From Rhodospirillaceae bacterium (GTDB lineage Bacteria > Pseudomonadota > Alphaproteobacteria > Bin65), in contig JAPPLJ010000023.1 of the NCBI GenBank assembly GCA_028819475.1, positions 1-64,000 of the forward strand: a DNA stretch of 64,000 bases, read 5' to 3'. The position numbers and the translations under genes were made by a program. The notes beneath the pieces are model-generated. The model had not been told where the DNA came from. It saw nothing but the letters and a program-made list of their open reading frames with translations, and ran no database searches. Positions 42,678 to 52,033 of this stretch are shown here, one piece after another (the first letter of the stretch is position 1; each line of letters opens with the position of its first letter).

Positions 42678-43510
42678 GCCGCCGACCTCTTGCGATAGGC
42701 CAGCCAGATGGCGGTCGCCGCGATCGCGAAGAGCGTGAGCATCATCATGACGGCGACGACGGCCGCACGCGGCCATTGCTGACCGGATTTCGTGGTGTCG
42801 ATGATCAATATCGGCAGCGTCGGCGGTTTGGACCCGCCCAGGTAATAGGGCGCGACGAAGTCGCCGAACGACAGGATGAAGCAGAACAGCGCCGCGATGA
42901 TGAGCCCGGTCATCGCCAGGGGCACGATCACGGCGAACAGCGTGCGCGCGGGCGGGCAGCCCAGGTTGCGCGCGGCCTGGACCAGGTTCCGGTCGATGTT
43001 CGCCAGGGCGATGGTCTGCAGGATTACGACCAGCGGCAACAACAGGGTCAGATAACCGACGATGGTGCCGACCGGCGTGTTGAGCAATGTGTACGGGCCA
43101 AGGCCGACGGTGCCGAGACCGGCGTTGATCACCCCCGATTCCGCCAGGATCACATACCAGGAGAAGGTGCGCACCAGATAGGAGGTGAAGAACGGGATGA
43201 TGAGAAGAAAGATCGCCCAGCGCCGCGTCGCCTCCGAGACCCGGAAGGCCAGGGCAAAAGCCGCGGGAAATGCGACCAGCGTCGCCACCACCGTGACCGA
43301 GGCCGCCAGGCCCAGCGTGTACCAGTAGCTGTCCCACACATAACCCCGGGTCAGCATCCGCGCCCAGTTCTTGAGCTCGAACGCCTCCTCCATGCGATAG
43401 TTCTTCACCAGGAAGAAACTCATCGCGATCATGAAAAACAGGGGGCCGAGGAAGAAGAGCCCCTGCCACACGATGATCGGAAGCCGGAAGGCGAGCGCGA
43501 ACCGGTTCAT
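42674..43510 (-). CDS. ABC transporter permease (PotB type)
   Basis: 278 residues with six membrane segments. The EAA-like loop reads QAARNLGCPPARTLFAVIVP. It forms the membrane channel with the PotC-type subunit. It starts 147 bases after the binding-protein stop. Confidence 0.9.
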   Translation of the reverse strand: MNRFALAFRLPIIVWQGLFFLGPLFFMIAMSFFLVKNYRMEEAFELKNWARMLTRGYVWDSYWYTLGLAASVTVVATLVAFPAAFALAFRVSEATRRWAIFLLIIPFFTSYLVRTFSWYVILAESGVINAGLGTVGLGPYTLLNTPVGTIVGYLTLLLPLVVILQTIALANIDRNLVQAARNLGCPPARTLFAVIVPLAMTGLIIAALFCFILSFGDFVAPYYLGGSKPPTLPILIIDTTKSGQQWPRAAVVAVMMMLTLFAIAATAIWLAYRKRSAA

Positions 43511-43657
43511 GACGCGCGCCCGGACATGCGGAAGGGGCGTTGCGGGTTCAAGGCCGCCACGCCCTGGCCGAACCGCCCGCGGATGATCTCGGCGGGCAGC
43601 CCCTCAATTGTAGCGTCCGGGACCCGGCCGGAGGTCCCGGACGCGACCGCTCCGAAA

Positions 43658-44806
43658 TCAGGCGTTCTTGTATTCGGACCAGAAGTCGTTCCAATCCTCG
43701 AGCGACTGTTTGACCGGAATGTTGCGGTAGTGGATGCGGCCGTTCTTGATCAGGGCGATCGGGTCCATCGGGTTCCCGTTCACCTGGTTGGTCCGCTCGG
43801 CCTCTGCCCGATCCGCGGCAACCAGCGCCGCGCGGCCGCCCTTGGTGATGCAGTTGGCAGGATAGGCGGCCATCTGGGCCGATTTCACCTGGCCCTCGGG
43901 GCTCAGCATGTACTGGATGAATTTCTTGACGATGCCTGCCTTGGACGAGCCCTTGCCGATGCAATAGCTCTCGGTCCACTGGATGCCGCCCTCCTTCGGA
44001 ATGACCGAAGCGACCGGTGCACCGTCTTTTTGCAGGACCCCCGTGATCCAGTCGCCGATGCCGCACATGGCCAGCATCTCGCCGTTCTTCAGGCTGTTGA
44101 AGGTGCCGCCGTAGTCGAAGAAACCGCCGACCTGCGGGCGCAGGCTCATGGTGGTCTTCTGCACCGCCTTCCATTTCTTGTCGTCGAGATCCCAAAGTCC
44201 CGCACCGTTGCCGTTATAGAGGCTCATCATGCCCAGAGTGGGAAGGTGCCAGTCGAAGTGTCCGACCTTGCCCTTCACCTCGGGCTTCCAGAAGCACTTG
44301 TAACTCATCGCTTCTTCGGCCGAGATCGCCTTCGTATTGTAGCTGACGCCCAGGTGCCCGAACCGCACCATCATCGAGAACAGCTTGTCGCCGTCCCAGT
44401 GTCCCGGGAACTTCGTGAAGTCGTCGTGCAGCATATCGTCGAACGGGTAGTCGTTCGGGTCCAGTGGCTCGATGTAGCCGGCCGCGTTCAACTGCTGCAC
44501 GAACTCGGCGTCCGAGAGGATGACATCGTAGGTGCCCGGGGGCGACTGGGCGATCAGCGCCAGCATGTTGTCGCCACCGGCGTAATATTTGGGCTTGAAC
44601 TTCACATTGTTGGCTTTCTCGAAAGCGCCGACAATGTCGGGCTCGCCATGACCGTACCATGCGAGCATGTTGACCTCGGTCGGCGCCGCCGATGCCCGGC
44701 TGACGACATACGGCGCCGCCAGCGCACCGCCGACCGCAGCCGCTGTTCCATGCAGAAACCGCCGGCGGGTGACGAGGGTTCTCGAGCTTGGATTTCGCTC
44801 TGACAT
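43658..44806 (-). CDS. ABC transporter substrate-binding protein (PotD/PotF-like), Tat-exported
   Basis: 382 residues from MSERNPSSRT. A twin-arginine signal (TRRRFLHGTAAAVGG) suggests folded export to the periplasm. The body follows the polyamine-binding class (VNMLAWYGHGEPDIV, YDVILSDAEFVQQL, EGGIQWTESYCIGKG). The acidic pocket residues of true polyamine binders cannot be checked by eye, so the substrate is open; creatinine or creatine is suggested by the locus. GGAGATGG precedes the ATG. It leads the importer operon. Confidence 0.88.
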   Translation of the reverse strand: MSERNPSSRTLVTRRRFLHGTAAAVGGALAAPYVVSRASAAPTEVNMLAWYGHGEPDIVGAFEKANNVKFKPKYYAGGDNMLALIAQSPPGTYDVILSDAEFVQQLNAAGYIEPLDPNDYPFDDMLHDDFTKFPGHWDGDKLFSMMVRFGHLGVSYNTKAISAEEAMSYKCFWKPEVKGKVGHFDWHLPTLGMMSLYNGNGAGLWDLDDKKWKAVQKTTMSLRPQVGGFFDYGGTFNSLKNGEMLAMCGIGDWITGVLQKDGAPVASVIPKEGGIQWTESYCIGKGSSKAGIVKKFIQYMLSPEGQVKSAQMAAYPANCITKGGRAALVAADRAEAERTNQVNGNPMDPIALIKNGRIHYRNIPVKQSLEDWNDFWSEYKNA

Positions 44807-44923
44807 ATCGCCATCTCCTGTCTGATTCGTTGGAGGCACCGATACAACCCGCTACGAATGTTGGTAACGACGGAACCTCCTTTGTTGCAGGATATGGGCG
44901 ACCCTTGTATTCTAATAATTTAT

Positions 44924-44948
44924 TGTCCTAATGCTGCCATTAAGGACA
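44924..44948. promoter_or_regulatory. Inverted repeat upstream of the importer operon
   Basis: TGTCCTAAT-GCTGCC-ATTAAGGACA, imperfect by one base, lies about 120 bases before the binding-protein ATG in AT-rich DNA. It may be the LysR site for the operon or the end of the lysR transcript. Confidence 0.45.
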
Positions 44949-45018
44949 TTTATGATATTCCGGCCGGGCCCCGATTTCGGTATCCCGTTAGCGAATCGGG
45001 GCCGCTGTCGGGGCGGCC

Positions 45019-45945
45019 CTAGCGGCGCTCGGCCCGTCTGAAATCCGGTTCTCCGGCGTCGTCCAGGCTGGAGATGATGTGGTTGACCAGGCGAACGCCG
45101 GCCTCGGTCTGGCGGGGGTGCTTGTAGTAGAGGCCGACCCGGATATCGGCGAGCGCGGGGAAACCGTCCCGCTTCGACAATATCTTCATGCCGTCGAGAA
45201 AGGTCCTGTTGGTCAGCGCGCTCACGCCCAGCCCGGCCAGAACGGCGTTCTGAAGACCGGATATGCCGGGGCTGCAATAGGCGACCTGCCAGTCGCGCTG
45301 AGCCGAATTCAGGGCCTGCATGATCCGGTTCCGGTACTCGCAGCCCTCCGGGTGCACGACGATCGGAAGCGGTTGCCTCTTGTGTACGGTGCTTTTCGCG
45401 GCGGTCACCCAGATCGGCCGTTCCACCCACGCCCTGGCAAGGTACTGGGCAACCCCCTCGCTCGTCATGGCGATGACGATGTCGAGCTCGTCCTTCCTGA
45501 GATCGTCGAGAAGTTCGCGGCTCAACTCGCAGCGGATCTCCAGCCTGACCTCCGGGTGGCCGGCGGCATACTCGGTCATCATTCTCTGAAGAAACGCCAC
45601 CGCATAGTCGGTCGGCAGTCCGACCCGGAGCGTTCCCGCGGCGTTCCGGCTTGTGAACCGGGCGACCGCTTCGTCGTTCAGGCAAAGGATCTGGCGCGCA
45701 TAAACGGCCAGCATTTCTCCCTGCTCGGTCAGCTGCAGGTTGCGGCCGACCAGATGAACGAGCTTGGCGTCGACCATCTGCTCGAGGCGGCGCATCTGCA
45801 GGCTGATCGCGGGCTGCGTCCGCCCCAGGACCGTGCCGGCCTTGGTGAAGCCGCCGAGGTCGATGACCGTAACGAAGGTGCGGAGCAGTTCGGTCGGAAG
45901 GTTCGGATTGCCCAGGACTGCCTCCCGGCATGATTTGGCGTGCAA
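45019..45945 (-). CDS. LysR-family transcriptional regulator
   Basis: 308 residues. The N-terminal winged helix-turn-helix (LLRTFVTVIDLGGFTKAGTV then RTQPAISLQMRRLE) is typical; the rest is the PBP2-like effector domain. It lies between the importer operon (same strand, downstream) and the divergent creatininase gene and probably controls both. The TTG at 45945 has no good ribosome site, so the real start may be elsewhere in the first 15 codons. Confidence 0.87.
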   Translation of the reverse strand: MHAKSCREAVLGNPNLPTELLRTFVTVIDLGGFTKAGTVLGRTQPAISLQMRRLEQMVDAKLVHLVGRNLQLTEQGEMLAVYARQILCLNDEAVARFTSRNAAGTLRVGLPTDYAVAFLQRMMTEYAAGHPEVRLEIRCELSRELLDDLRKDELDIVIAMTSEGVAQYLARAWVERPIWVTAAKSTVHKRQPLPIVVHPEGCEYRNRIMQALNSAQRDWQVAYCSPGISGLQNAVLAGLGVSALTNRTFLDGMKILSKRDGFPALADIRVGLYYKHPRQTEAGVRLVNHIISSLDDAGEPDFRRAERR

Positions 45946-45951
45946 ATGAAC

Positions 45952-45966
45952 TTATAAGAACTATAA
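45952..45966. promoter_or_regulatory. LysR-type box between lysR and the creatininase gene
   Basis: TTATA-AGAAC-TATAA, a 5-bp inverted repeat containing T-N11-A, lies in the AT-rich divergent gap 7 bases from the lysR start and 68 from the creatininase ATG. Confidence 0.45.
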
Positions 45967-46033
45967 ATTTCGGTGATCGATTTCTCAAGCCTATCCTTGC
46001 CGGCGTCGGCGTGTCGATGTGCAGGGATGATCG

Positions 46034-46840
46034 ATGTCAGGGCAAAGCGTATTCGCCTACGAGCTGACGTGGCCCGAATACGACCGTCTCGTGCGCGGCG
46101 GGGACACGCCCATGGTGATCCCCGTCGGCGCGCTCGAACAGCACGGCCACCATATGCCGATGCATGTGGATGTGCTCCTGCCGAACGAGTTCGCGCGGCG
46201 CGTCGCGGAGAAGGTCGGTGCGCTGGTCGCCCAGCCTTTCACCTACGGCTACAAGTCCCATCCGAAATCCGGCGGCGGCAACCATCTGCCGGGCACGACC
46301 AGCCTCGACGGCGCCACGCTGGTGAGCGCCCTGAAGGACGTGATCAAGGAGTTCGTGCGCCACGGGGTCCGCAAGCTGGCGATCATGAACGGGCACTATG
46401 AGAATTCCTGGTTCATCGTCGAAGGTGTGGACATTGCGCTGCGCGAATTGCGCTGGGACGGGATCCGGGACGTGAAAATCGTCGTCCTGTCGTACTGGGA
46501 CTTCGTCACCGACGCGACGATCGAGCAGCTCTACCCCGACGGTTTCACGGGCTGGGATCTGGAACACGGCGGCGTCCTGGAGACATCGCTGATGCTGACG
46601 CTCTTTCCGGACCTCGTTCAAATGGACAAGATGGTCGATCACGCGCCGGCGAGCTTTCCGCCCTACGACGTCTATCCGGTCAACCCGGACTGGATCCCGG
46701 CCAGCGGAACGCTCTCCTCGCCGAAGAATGCGAGCAAGGAAAAGGGCGACATACTGCTTGAGGTCTGCACCAGGGGCATCGTCGAGGCCCTGACCGCGGA
46801 GTTCGCCCTCGAGCCGAAGGCAAGAGCCTCAACCGCCTGA
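46034..46840 (+). CDS. Creatininase (creatinine amidohydrolase)
   Basis: 268 residues, the normal size. It follows the Pseudomonas enzyme closely: GALEQHGHHMP and VDVLLPNEF carry the metal ligands (Glu, His, Asp), with GGGNHLPGTTSLDGATL, NGHYENSWFIVEG and WDLEHGGVLETSLML. It hydrolyses creatinine to creatine using two divalent metals, in the cytoplasm. It is divergent from lysR and convergent with the creatinase gene, 111 bases away. Confidence 0.93.
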   Translation: MSGQSVFAYELTWPEYDRLVRGGDTPMVIPVGALEQHGHHMPMHVDVLLPNEFARRVAEKVGALVAQPFTYGYKSHPKSGGGNHLPGTTSLDGATLVSALKDVIKEFVRHGVRKLAIMNGHYENSWFIVEGVDIALRELRWDGIRDVKIVVLSYWDFVTDATIEQLYPDGFTGWDLEHGGVLETSLMLTLFPDLVQMDKMVDHAPASFPPYDVYPVNPDWIPASGTLSSPKNASKEKGDILLEVCTRGIVEALTAEFALEPKARASTA

Positions 46841-46951
46841 AGCCGCGAGCGCGCTGCGGCTTCGATGGCGGGGTTCCGGCCGCCGTCGCGGGCGCCATGT
46901 CCTGCAAGCCGCGCATGCACCGGCTCCCGGCGCCGCGCCTTGTCCGGGAAT

Positions 46952-48166
46952 TCAGTTCCGGATGATGTTGTGTTCCGGGCCGAAGGGGAAGCCGGTGATG
47001 TTCTCGGCGCCGTCTTCGGTCACGACCAGGATGTCGTGCTCCCGGTAGCCGCCGGCGCCGGGCGCGCCCTCCGGAACCATGATCATCGGCTCCATCGACA
47101 CGACCATGCCGGGTTTGAGCACCGTCTCCACGTCCTCGCGCAGCTCCACCCCGGCTTCGCGGCCGTAGTAGTGGCAAAGCACCCCGAAGGAGTGGCCATA
47201 GCCGAATGAACGGTATTTGAGCAGGTCGTGGCTCCGGTAGATCTCGTTGAGTTCCTTCGCGATCTCGCCGCAGCGCGCACCGGGCCCGATCAGCGCGAGT
47301 CCGGCGCGGTGGACGTCGCAGTTGATCTCCCACAAGCGCAGATGCTCGTCCGAGGCGCGGTCGCAGAACAACGTGCGCTCCAGCGCCGTGTAATAGCCGA
47401 AGATCATCGGGAAGCAGTTGAGGCTCAGGATGTCCCCCGGCCGGATGACCCGGTTGGTGACCGGATTGTGCGCCCCGTCGGTGTTGATGCCGGACTGGAA
47501 CCAGGTCCAGGTGTCCATCAGCTCGACGAAGGGGAAGCTCCTTGCGATTTCCCGTATCATCGCGTTGGTGGAGGCGATCGCCACTTCGTGCTCGGGCACG
47601 CCGGCCTTGATCGTCTCGGCGCAGGCCCAGCCGCCCACGTCGCAAATTCGCGCGCCCTCCCTGATGAGCGCGATCTCTTCGTCGGACTTGACGGTCCGCG
47701 TCCACATGGATTGCGCGCCGGCGTCGACGAACTCGACGCCCGGAAGCGCTTCTTCCAGTTGCCGCCGGTAGTCGAGATGGATGTGATCGAACTCGATGCC
47801 GAGGCGCTTGACCCCGTCGGTGAGTTGCCGGATGGCGCGGAAGAAGTTGTCGCGCCGCCAGTCGGTGTAGGTGATGTTGCGGCCGAAGCCGCGGCGCCAG
47901 GGCTGCCCGCCGTCGATTCCGGCGGAGATCGTCGTCGCCGTCTCCTGGTCGATGACGAGGCCGTATTTGCGGCCGAAATAGCAGTAGAGCCAGCCGGAAT
48001 AGTAGTTGATGCAGTGGTGGGAGGTGAACAGAACGGCATCGACATCGTTGTCCGCCATCCAGGGGCGAATCGAGTCCTGACGCCGCTGCATTTCGGCGTC
48101 CGAAAACGGGGAATACTCCTTCTCGCCGTTGTGCCACTCCATGACGTGCAACATGTCGTCAGACAT
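46952..48166 (-). CDS. Creatinase (creatine amidinohydrolase)
   Basis: 404 residues, as in Pseudomonas creatinase. Landmark segments shared with that enzyme are NYYSGWLYCYFGR, DGGQPWRR, ELMDTWTWFQSGINTDGAHN, SLNCFPMIFGYYTALERTLF, GYGHSFGVLCHYYGREAG and SMEPMIMVPEG. It has the pita-bread fold of M24 peptidases but cleaves creatine to sarcosine and urea. GGAGGA precedes the ATG at 48166. Sarcosine oxidase/dehydrogenase and urease are not in the window. Confidence 0.93.
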   Translation of the reverse strand: MSDDMLHVMEWHNGEKEYSPFSDAEMQRRQDSIRPWMADNDVDAVLFTSHHCINYYSGWLYCYFGRKYGLVIDQETATTISAGIDGGQPWRRGFGRNITYTDWRRDNFFRAIRQLTDGVKRLGIEFDHIHLDYRRQLEEALPGVEFVDAGAQSMWTRTVKSDEEIALIREGARICDVGGWACAETIKAGVPEHEVAIASTNAMIREIARSFPFVELMDTWTWFQSGINTDGAHNPVTNRVIRPGDILSLNCFPMIFGYYTALERTLFCDRASDEHLRLWEINCDVHRAGLALIGPGARCGEIAKELNEIYRSHDLLKYRSFGYGHSFGVLCHYYGREAGVELREDVETVLKPGMVVSMEPMIMVPEGAPGAGGYREHDILVVTEDGAENITGFPFGPEHNIIRN

Positions 48167-48441
48167 GGCTATCCTCCGTCGTTTCCCCGGATACATCGCG
48201 ACCGGCGGCCGGGCGGAATACTAGTGCGCCGACATGCATCAGATAAATTTATTCCTGAAATGATTGCATAAGCGAATGACATGAAAACCCTTCAACTCCC
48301 CGCTGCCTCCATACCCCAGCGGCAGCGGACTTGTGCCCCGCGCGCAACGGCACGCGGTCCGGGCGCGGCGCCCGAAGCCCGATAGTCTCGCTAGCATCAT
48401 CGATGCGGTTCCGGAGACGGACTCAGACCGTAAGCGATGGA
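48167..48441. other. Gap between creatinase and the IS110-type element
   Basis: Contains the creatinase promoter region and a GC-rich stretch (48290-48400). No gene is seen. Confidence 0.4.
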
Positions 48442-48518
48442 GTGGACGCCCCTCCCGACGGCATCGCAATGTGCCAAGTTGACGGTGTCGTAAACGCCAA
48501 GAGAGGAAAGGGGCGTCC

Positions 48519-49541
48519 ATGGAACAGGTTAGCATGATCGGGGTCGATCTGGCGAAGAACAGCTTTCAGCTTCACGGTGCGCGGCCCGATGGATCGGTTG
48601 CGTTCCGGAAGAAGCTGAGCCGGGCGAAGATGCTGGAGTTTCTGGATTCGCAGCCGCGCTGCGCGGTGGTGATGGAGGCCTGCGCCAGCGCTCATTACTG
48701 GGGGCGGGAGATCGGCGCTCTGGGCCACTCGGTGAGGCTGATTCCCCCGCAATATGCCAAGCCCTACGTCAAGCGTCAGAAGAACGACGCCGCGGATGCC
48801 GAGGCGATCTGCGAGGCGGCGTCGCGTCCGACGATGAGTTTCGTTGCGGTCAAGACGGCGGAGCAGCAGGGTCGGGTGATGCTGTTCCGAACCCGCGATT
48901 TGCTGGTGCGCCAGCGCACCCAGACGATCAACGCGCTGCGCGGCCATCTGGCGGAGTTCGGCGTGGTTGCGGCCCAGGGTCCCGCTCATGTCGACCGCCT
49001 GGCGTTGGCGCTCGAGGATCCGGACTCGGGCCTGCCGGACGCGGTCCGCGAGTTGGGCAGCCTGCTGTTCGAACAGGTCGCCGGCTTCAACGCGAAGATC
49101 GAGGGCCTGGAGAAGGAAATCCATGCGAGCGCGCGGCAGGATGCTGAGGCGCGGCGCCTGATGAGCGTGCCGGGAATCGGCCCGATCACGGCGATGGCAA
49201 TCCAGGCTTTCGCACCGCCGATGGAGGGCTTCCGGCGCGGCCGGGACTTCGCCGCCTGGCTCGGCCTGGTGCCGCGCCAGCACTCGACCGGTGGCAAGCC
49301 GCGGCTGGGCAAGATATCGAAGATGGGCCAGCGCGACTTGAGACGGCTCTTGATCACGGGCGCGATGGCGGTCGTCCGCTGGGCGGTTCGGCGGGGCCGG
49401 ACGAGCGACCCGTGGCTCGCCAGGATGCTGATGCGCAAACCGCGCATGCTGGTCGCCGTGGCGCTGGCCAACCGGATGGCGCGCATCGTGTGGGCGCTGA
49501 TGACGAAGAAGGAGAGTTACCGAGCTCCCGCAGCCGCTTGA
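48519..49541 (+). CDS. IS110-family transposase
   Basis: 340 residues. The N-terminal RuvC-like DEDD domain starts GVDLAKNSFQLHG (first Asp), followed by VVMEACASAHYW (Glu) and KNDAADAEAICEA (Asp pair). The C-terminal transposase_20 domain has SVPGIGPITAMAI and a conserved Ser in RQHSTGGKPRLG. GAGAGGAAAGGGG precedes the ATG. It looks intact. Confidence 0.93.
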   Translation: MEQVSMIGVDLAKNSFQLHGARPDGSVAFRKKLSRAKMLEFLDSQPRCAVVMEACASAHYWGREIGALGHSVRLIPPQYAKPYVKRQKNDAADAEAICEAASRPTMSFVAVKTAEQQGRVMLFRTRDLLVRQRTQTINALRGHLAEFGVVAAQGPAHVDRLALALEDPDSGLPDAVRELGSLLFEQVAGFNAKIEGLEKEIHASARQDAEARRLMSVPGIGPITAMAIQAFAPPMEGFRRGRDFAAWLGLVPRQHSTGGKPRLGKISKMGQRDLRRLLITGAMAVVRWAVRRGRTSDPWLARMLMRKPRMLVAVALANRMARIVWALMTKKESYRAPAAA

Positions 49542-49795
49542 GAGGCGGCAAAGCGGGTAGCTGTCGGGGACGCGGGCAGGTCTTAGGAAAGGCAAGGGCA
49601 AACGGTCAATCGAGACGGGATCGGGAAAACCAGCTTCCGGATGCGGAGCTTTCGAGCTCGCGTAAGCGATATGGACCCGGTCCGCGCATCTCCATGAGGG
49701 CCCGCGGCGTGTGACGTGCCGCATTGAGAGGCCGGACACACGACAGCACCTGACCGCATGCGCTGAGCCGACCGAAGAAAATGCTTGCGTCAAAC
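49542..49795 (+). ncRNA. Candidate bridge-RNA region of the IS110-type element
   Basis: A 254-base noncoding stretch between the transposase stop and the right inverted repeat. In IS110-family elements a structured bridge RNA is encoded in the long noncoding end, and in the IS1111 subgroup this is the 3' side, as here. I cannot fold it or identify the target and donor loops by eye. Confidence 0.4.
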
Positions 49796-50158
49796 GGGGC
49801 GTCCACACACGACGCCCTTTTGCCATTGCACCCTCTACCGCGCCATCCCCAGGTTGAATTCGGCGAGGCGGCGGTCGAGGTCGGTGGGCAAGGCGGTGAG
49901 GTCGCCTTCTCCTGCAGGATCCTAGCGCATTCCAGCGCCCGGTTCGTCAAGGCCTGTCACCGGGAAATGATTAAGACTTTCTTCGACGGCAATGTCAGCG
50001 CATCCGCCCATTTCGGCAGGGCCCCGCCTTCGGTGCAGTCATGTTCTACAGGTAGAGTCGAGGACTGGCGCGCCAGTTGTAGGGTCCCGTGGCAGTTCCG
50101 TCGCTTTCGCTCCGGGCCTCAGTCCGGCTCCCGTGACCGCGTTTCCAGTCCCCGCTCA

Positions 50159-50195
<37 letters not shown>

Positions 50196-50203
50196 GGACG
50201 AGA

Positions 50204-51544
50204 TCATGCCTTCGCACTCGGAAAGCTCACCGTCTTCCGCGTCAGGTGCACGAGGCCGTACTCGTTCCACAGCCTCTCGTCCGGGAAGCGCACAAAGCCC
50301 CCGGACCGCACCTTATGCTTTCGACAGAGCCACTGGCGTAGCCGCCTGACCGCATGCTGGTTGACCGCGCTGTAGGCCGGGCTGACATGTCCGAGGCTGA
50401 AGTAGTTCGCCCAACCGACGATAGTCCGGTTCAGGCGTTCCACCATGTCCTCCGGCGACCTCAACCCGTAGCGTGGCGTTGTCAGCTCGCTGACTGTGCG
50501 GCAGATGCTTTGGACGCTCGCCTTGGTGGGTCGGGTTCCGATGTAGGACCCCTTCCCGGTCGGGCGATAGATGCGTCCGATGCGGTAGCCGAGGAACTCG
50601 AACATGTCCTCCGGGCACCGCACGCATCGGGTTTTCCGTTCGTTGACCGGGAGCTTCAGACCCGCCATGAGCCGCTCGACCGCCGCCAGCATTTCCGCCG
50701 CCGGGGCCTTGCCGAGCACACAGAGAGCGTCGGCGTAATTCACGATTTCCGAACGGAAGCGCCGGGCGAAGCCCAGCGCCTTCCAGCCCAGTATGAAGCG
50801 CCGCATGTAGAGGTTACTGGCCAGCGGCGAGACCGGCGCCCCTTGCGGAGTGCCTTTGCGCTCTCTGCGCGCCCGGTTCGTGCGGCGCTTGCCGCCCTTG
50901 CCGTCGTCCTCCTCCACCGGCATTTCCAGCCACGCTTTGATGAGCTTGAGCATCCGCCCGTCGCTGATGCGCCGGGCGAAGCTTTTGAGAAGCTCGGCAT
51001 GGGGGATTTCGCCGAAATAGTTGGACAAATCGCAATCGACCACCTCGTTGTGCCCCCTGTGTAGGAGGCGAACGACACGTTCCACCGCGTCGTGGGCGCT
51101 CCGCCCCGGCCTGTAGGCGTGCTGCTCCGGTTGCAGGTCCGCTTCGAAAATCGGCTCAAGCACGAGCAAGGCCGATGTCTGCGCTACCCGGTCCCGTATG
51201 CAGGGAATGCCCAAGGGCCGGAGCTTGCCGGGCTGCTTCTTCGGGATGAGCACCTGCCGTACCGGCTTCGGTGTGTACGTCCCATCCTTCAGTTCCCGCG
51301 CCAGTTCCCCAAGCCAGCGCCCCACGCCGTACGACTCGATGGCCGCAAAGGTCTCTCCGTCCGCCCCGGCGGACCCGCCATTCCGGCGGACCCGCCTCCA
51401 GGCTTCGGCGAGAAAGTCCTCGCGCCACACCTTGTCGATCAACGCATGGAAACGCCGGTCGGGTTCTTCCTTAGCTTTCGCATGTAATACGGTCTGGAGT
51501 CGCCGGACCTTTTCTGACCCTGGTAGGCTTTCGCCAGTGGTCAT
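50204..51544 (-). CDS. Group II intron reverse transcriptase / maturase with altered active site
   Basis: 446 residues. Reverse-transcriptase blocks are clear: QVLIPKKQPGKLRPLGIPC, EADLQPEQHAYRPGRSAHDA, VVDCDLSNYFGEIPH, RKGTPQGAPVSPLASNLYM. The catalytic YADD motif reads YADA (270-273), replacing the second Asp. The maturase domain X follows (SPEDMVERLNRTIVGWANYF). No clear endonuclease domain ends the protein. GGAGGAAAGG precedes the ATG. Splicing help may persist, but DNA synthesis is doubtful. Confidence 0.9.
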   Translation of the reverse strand: MTTGESLPGSEKVRRLQTVLHAKAKEEPDRRFHALIDKVWREDFLAEAWRRVRRNGGSAGADGETFAAIESYGVGRWLGELARELKDGTYTPKPVRQVLIPKKQPGKLRPLGIPCIRDRVAQTSALLVLEPIFEADLQPEQHAYRPGRSAHDAVERVVRLLHRGHNEVVDCDLSNYFGEIPHAELLKSFARRISDGRMLKLIKAWLEMPVEEDDGKGGKRRTNRARRERKGTPQGAPVSPLASNLYMRRFILGWKALGFARRFRSEIVNYADALCVLGKAPAAEMLAAVERLMAGLKLPVNERKTRCVRCPEDMFEFLGYRIGRIYRPTGKGSYIGTRPTKASVQSICRTVSELTTPRYGLRSPEDMVERLNRTIVGWANYFSLGHVSPAYSAVNQHAVRRLRQWLCRKHKVRSGGFVRFPDERLWNEYGLVHLTRKTVSFPSAKA

Positions 51545-52033
51545 GCCTTTCCTCCTTCACGCATTGCTCTCGAACCAGGGCTCCTTCCCTCCACCGGCAT
51601 TACCCGGCTTCCGCGGTAATACGAGCCCATCCGCCACCCTGCCGGCCCGGCCTGCCCCTCGCGGGGTTCCGGTTGGCGCGTGCACGCCACCGACAGGGCT
51701 TCCCGTGTTGCTACCGTTCCCCTCTTCCATGCGTGCCGCCGCCACTACCCCGGCGGAACCGGCCGGTGCTCGCGTCGCTCGCTTCCCGTCCGGTGGCAGC
51801 CTTCCCCGAAAAACAGGCGGGTCGGCTTCCGCATTACACGTTTCGAGGCCTGCTCAGCGTTCACTCGCGTTGCGGCCCGCATGGTCGCTGGGTCGCCCAA
51901 GGCGACCCGTTACATCGGAGTGCTTCAGGCCATGTCGTTGCCTCCATCACCCGCTCCGATTGCTTCCGGCTGGAGCGACAGTTGCCGGGCGGGATTCGCA
52001 CCCGCTGGGGAGCGGCGCCTTTCCACGGCGCAC

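Larger units (their letters stand above)
48442..49806. mobile_element. IS110-family (IS1111-like) insertion sequence
   Basis: The ends carry GTGGACGCCCC (48442-48452) and its inverted partner GGGGCGTCCAC (49796-49806), 11 of 11. Short subterminal inverted repeats mark the IS1111 subgroup of IS110. A third copy of GGGGCGTCCA sits just before the transposase ATG (48510). The 5' noncoding part is 66 bases and the 3' part about 255 bases. Exact tips are not fixed, since IS110 elements lack classic target duplications. Confidence 0.7.

Noticed and set aside
42776-44803. 675-codon plus-strand frame over the ABC transporter genes
   Set aside because: Antisense to three well-defined transporter genes; composition is Arg/Gln/Asp-rich as in typical shadows.
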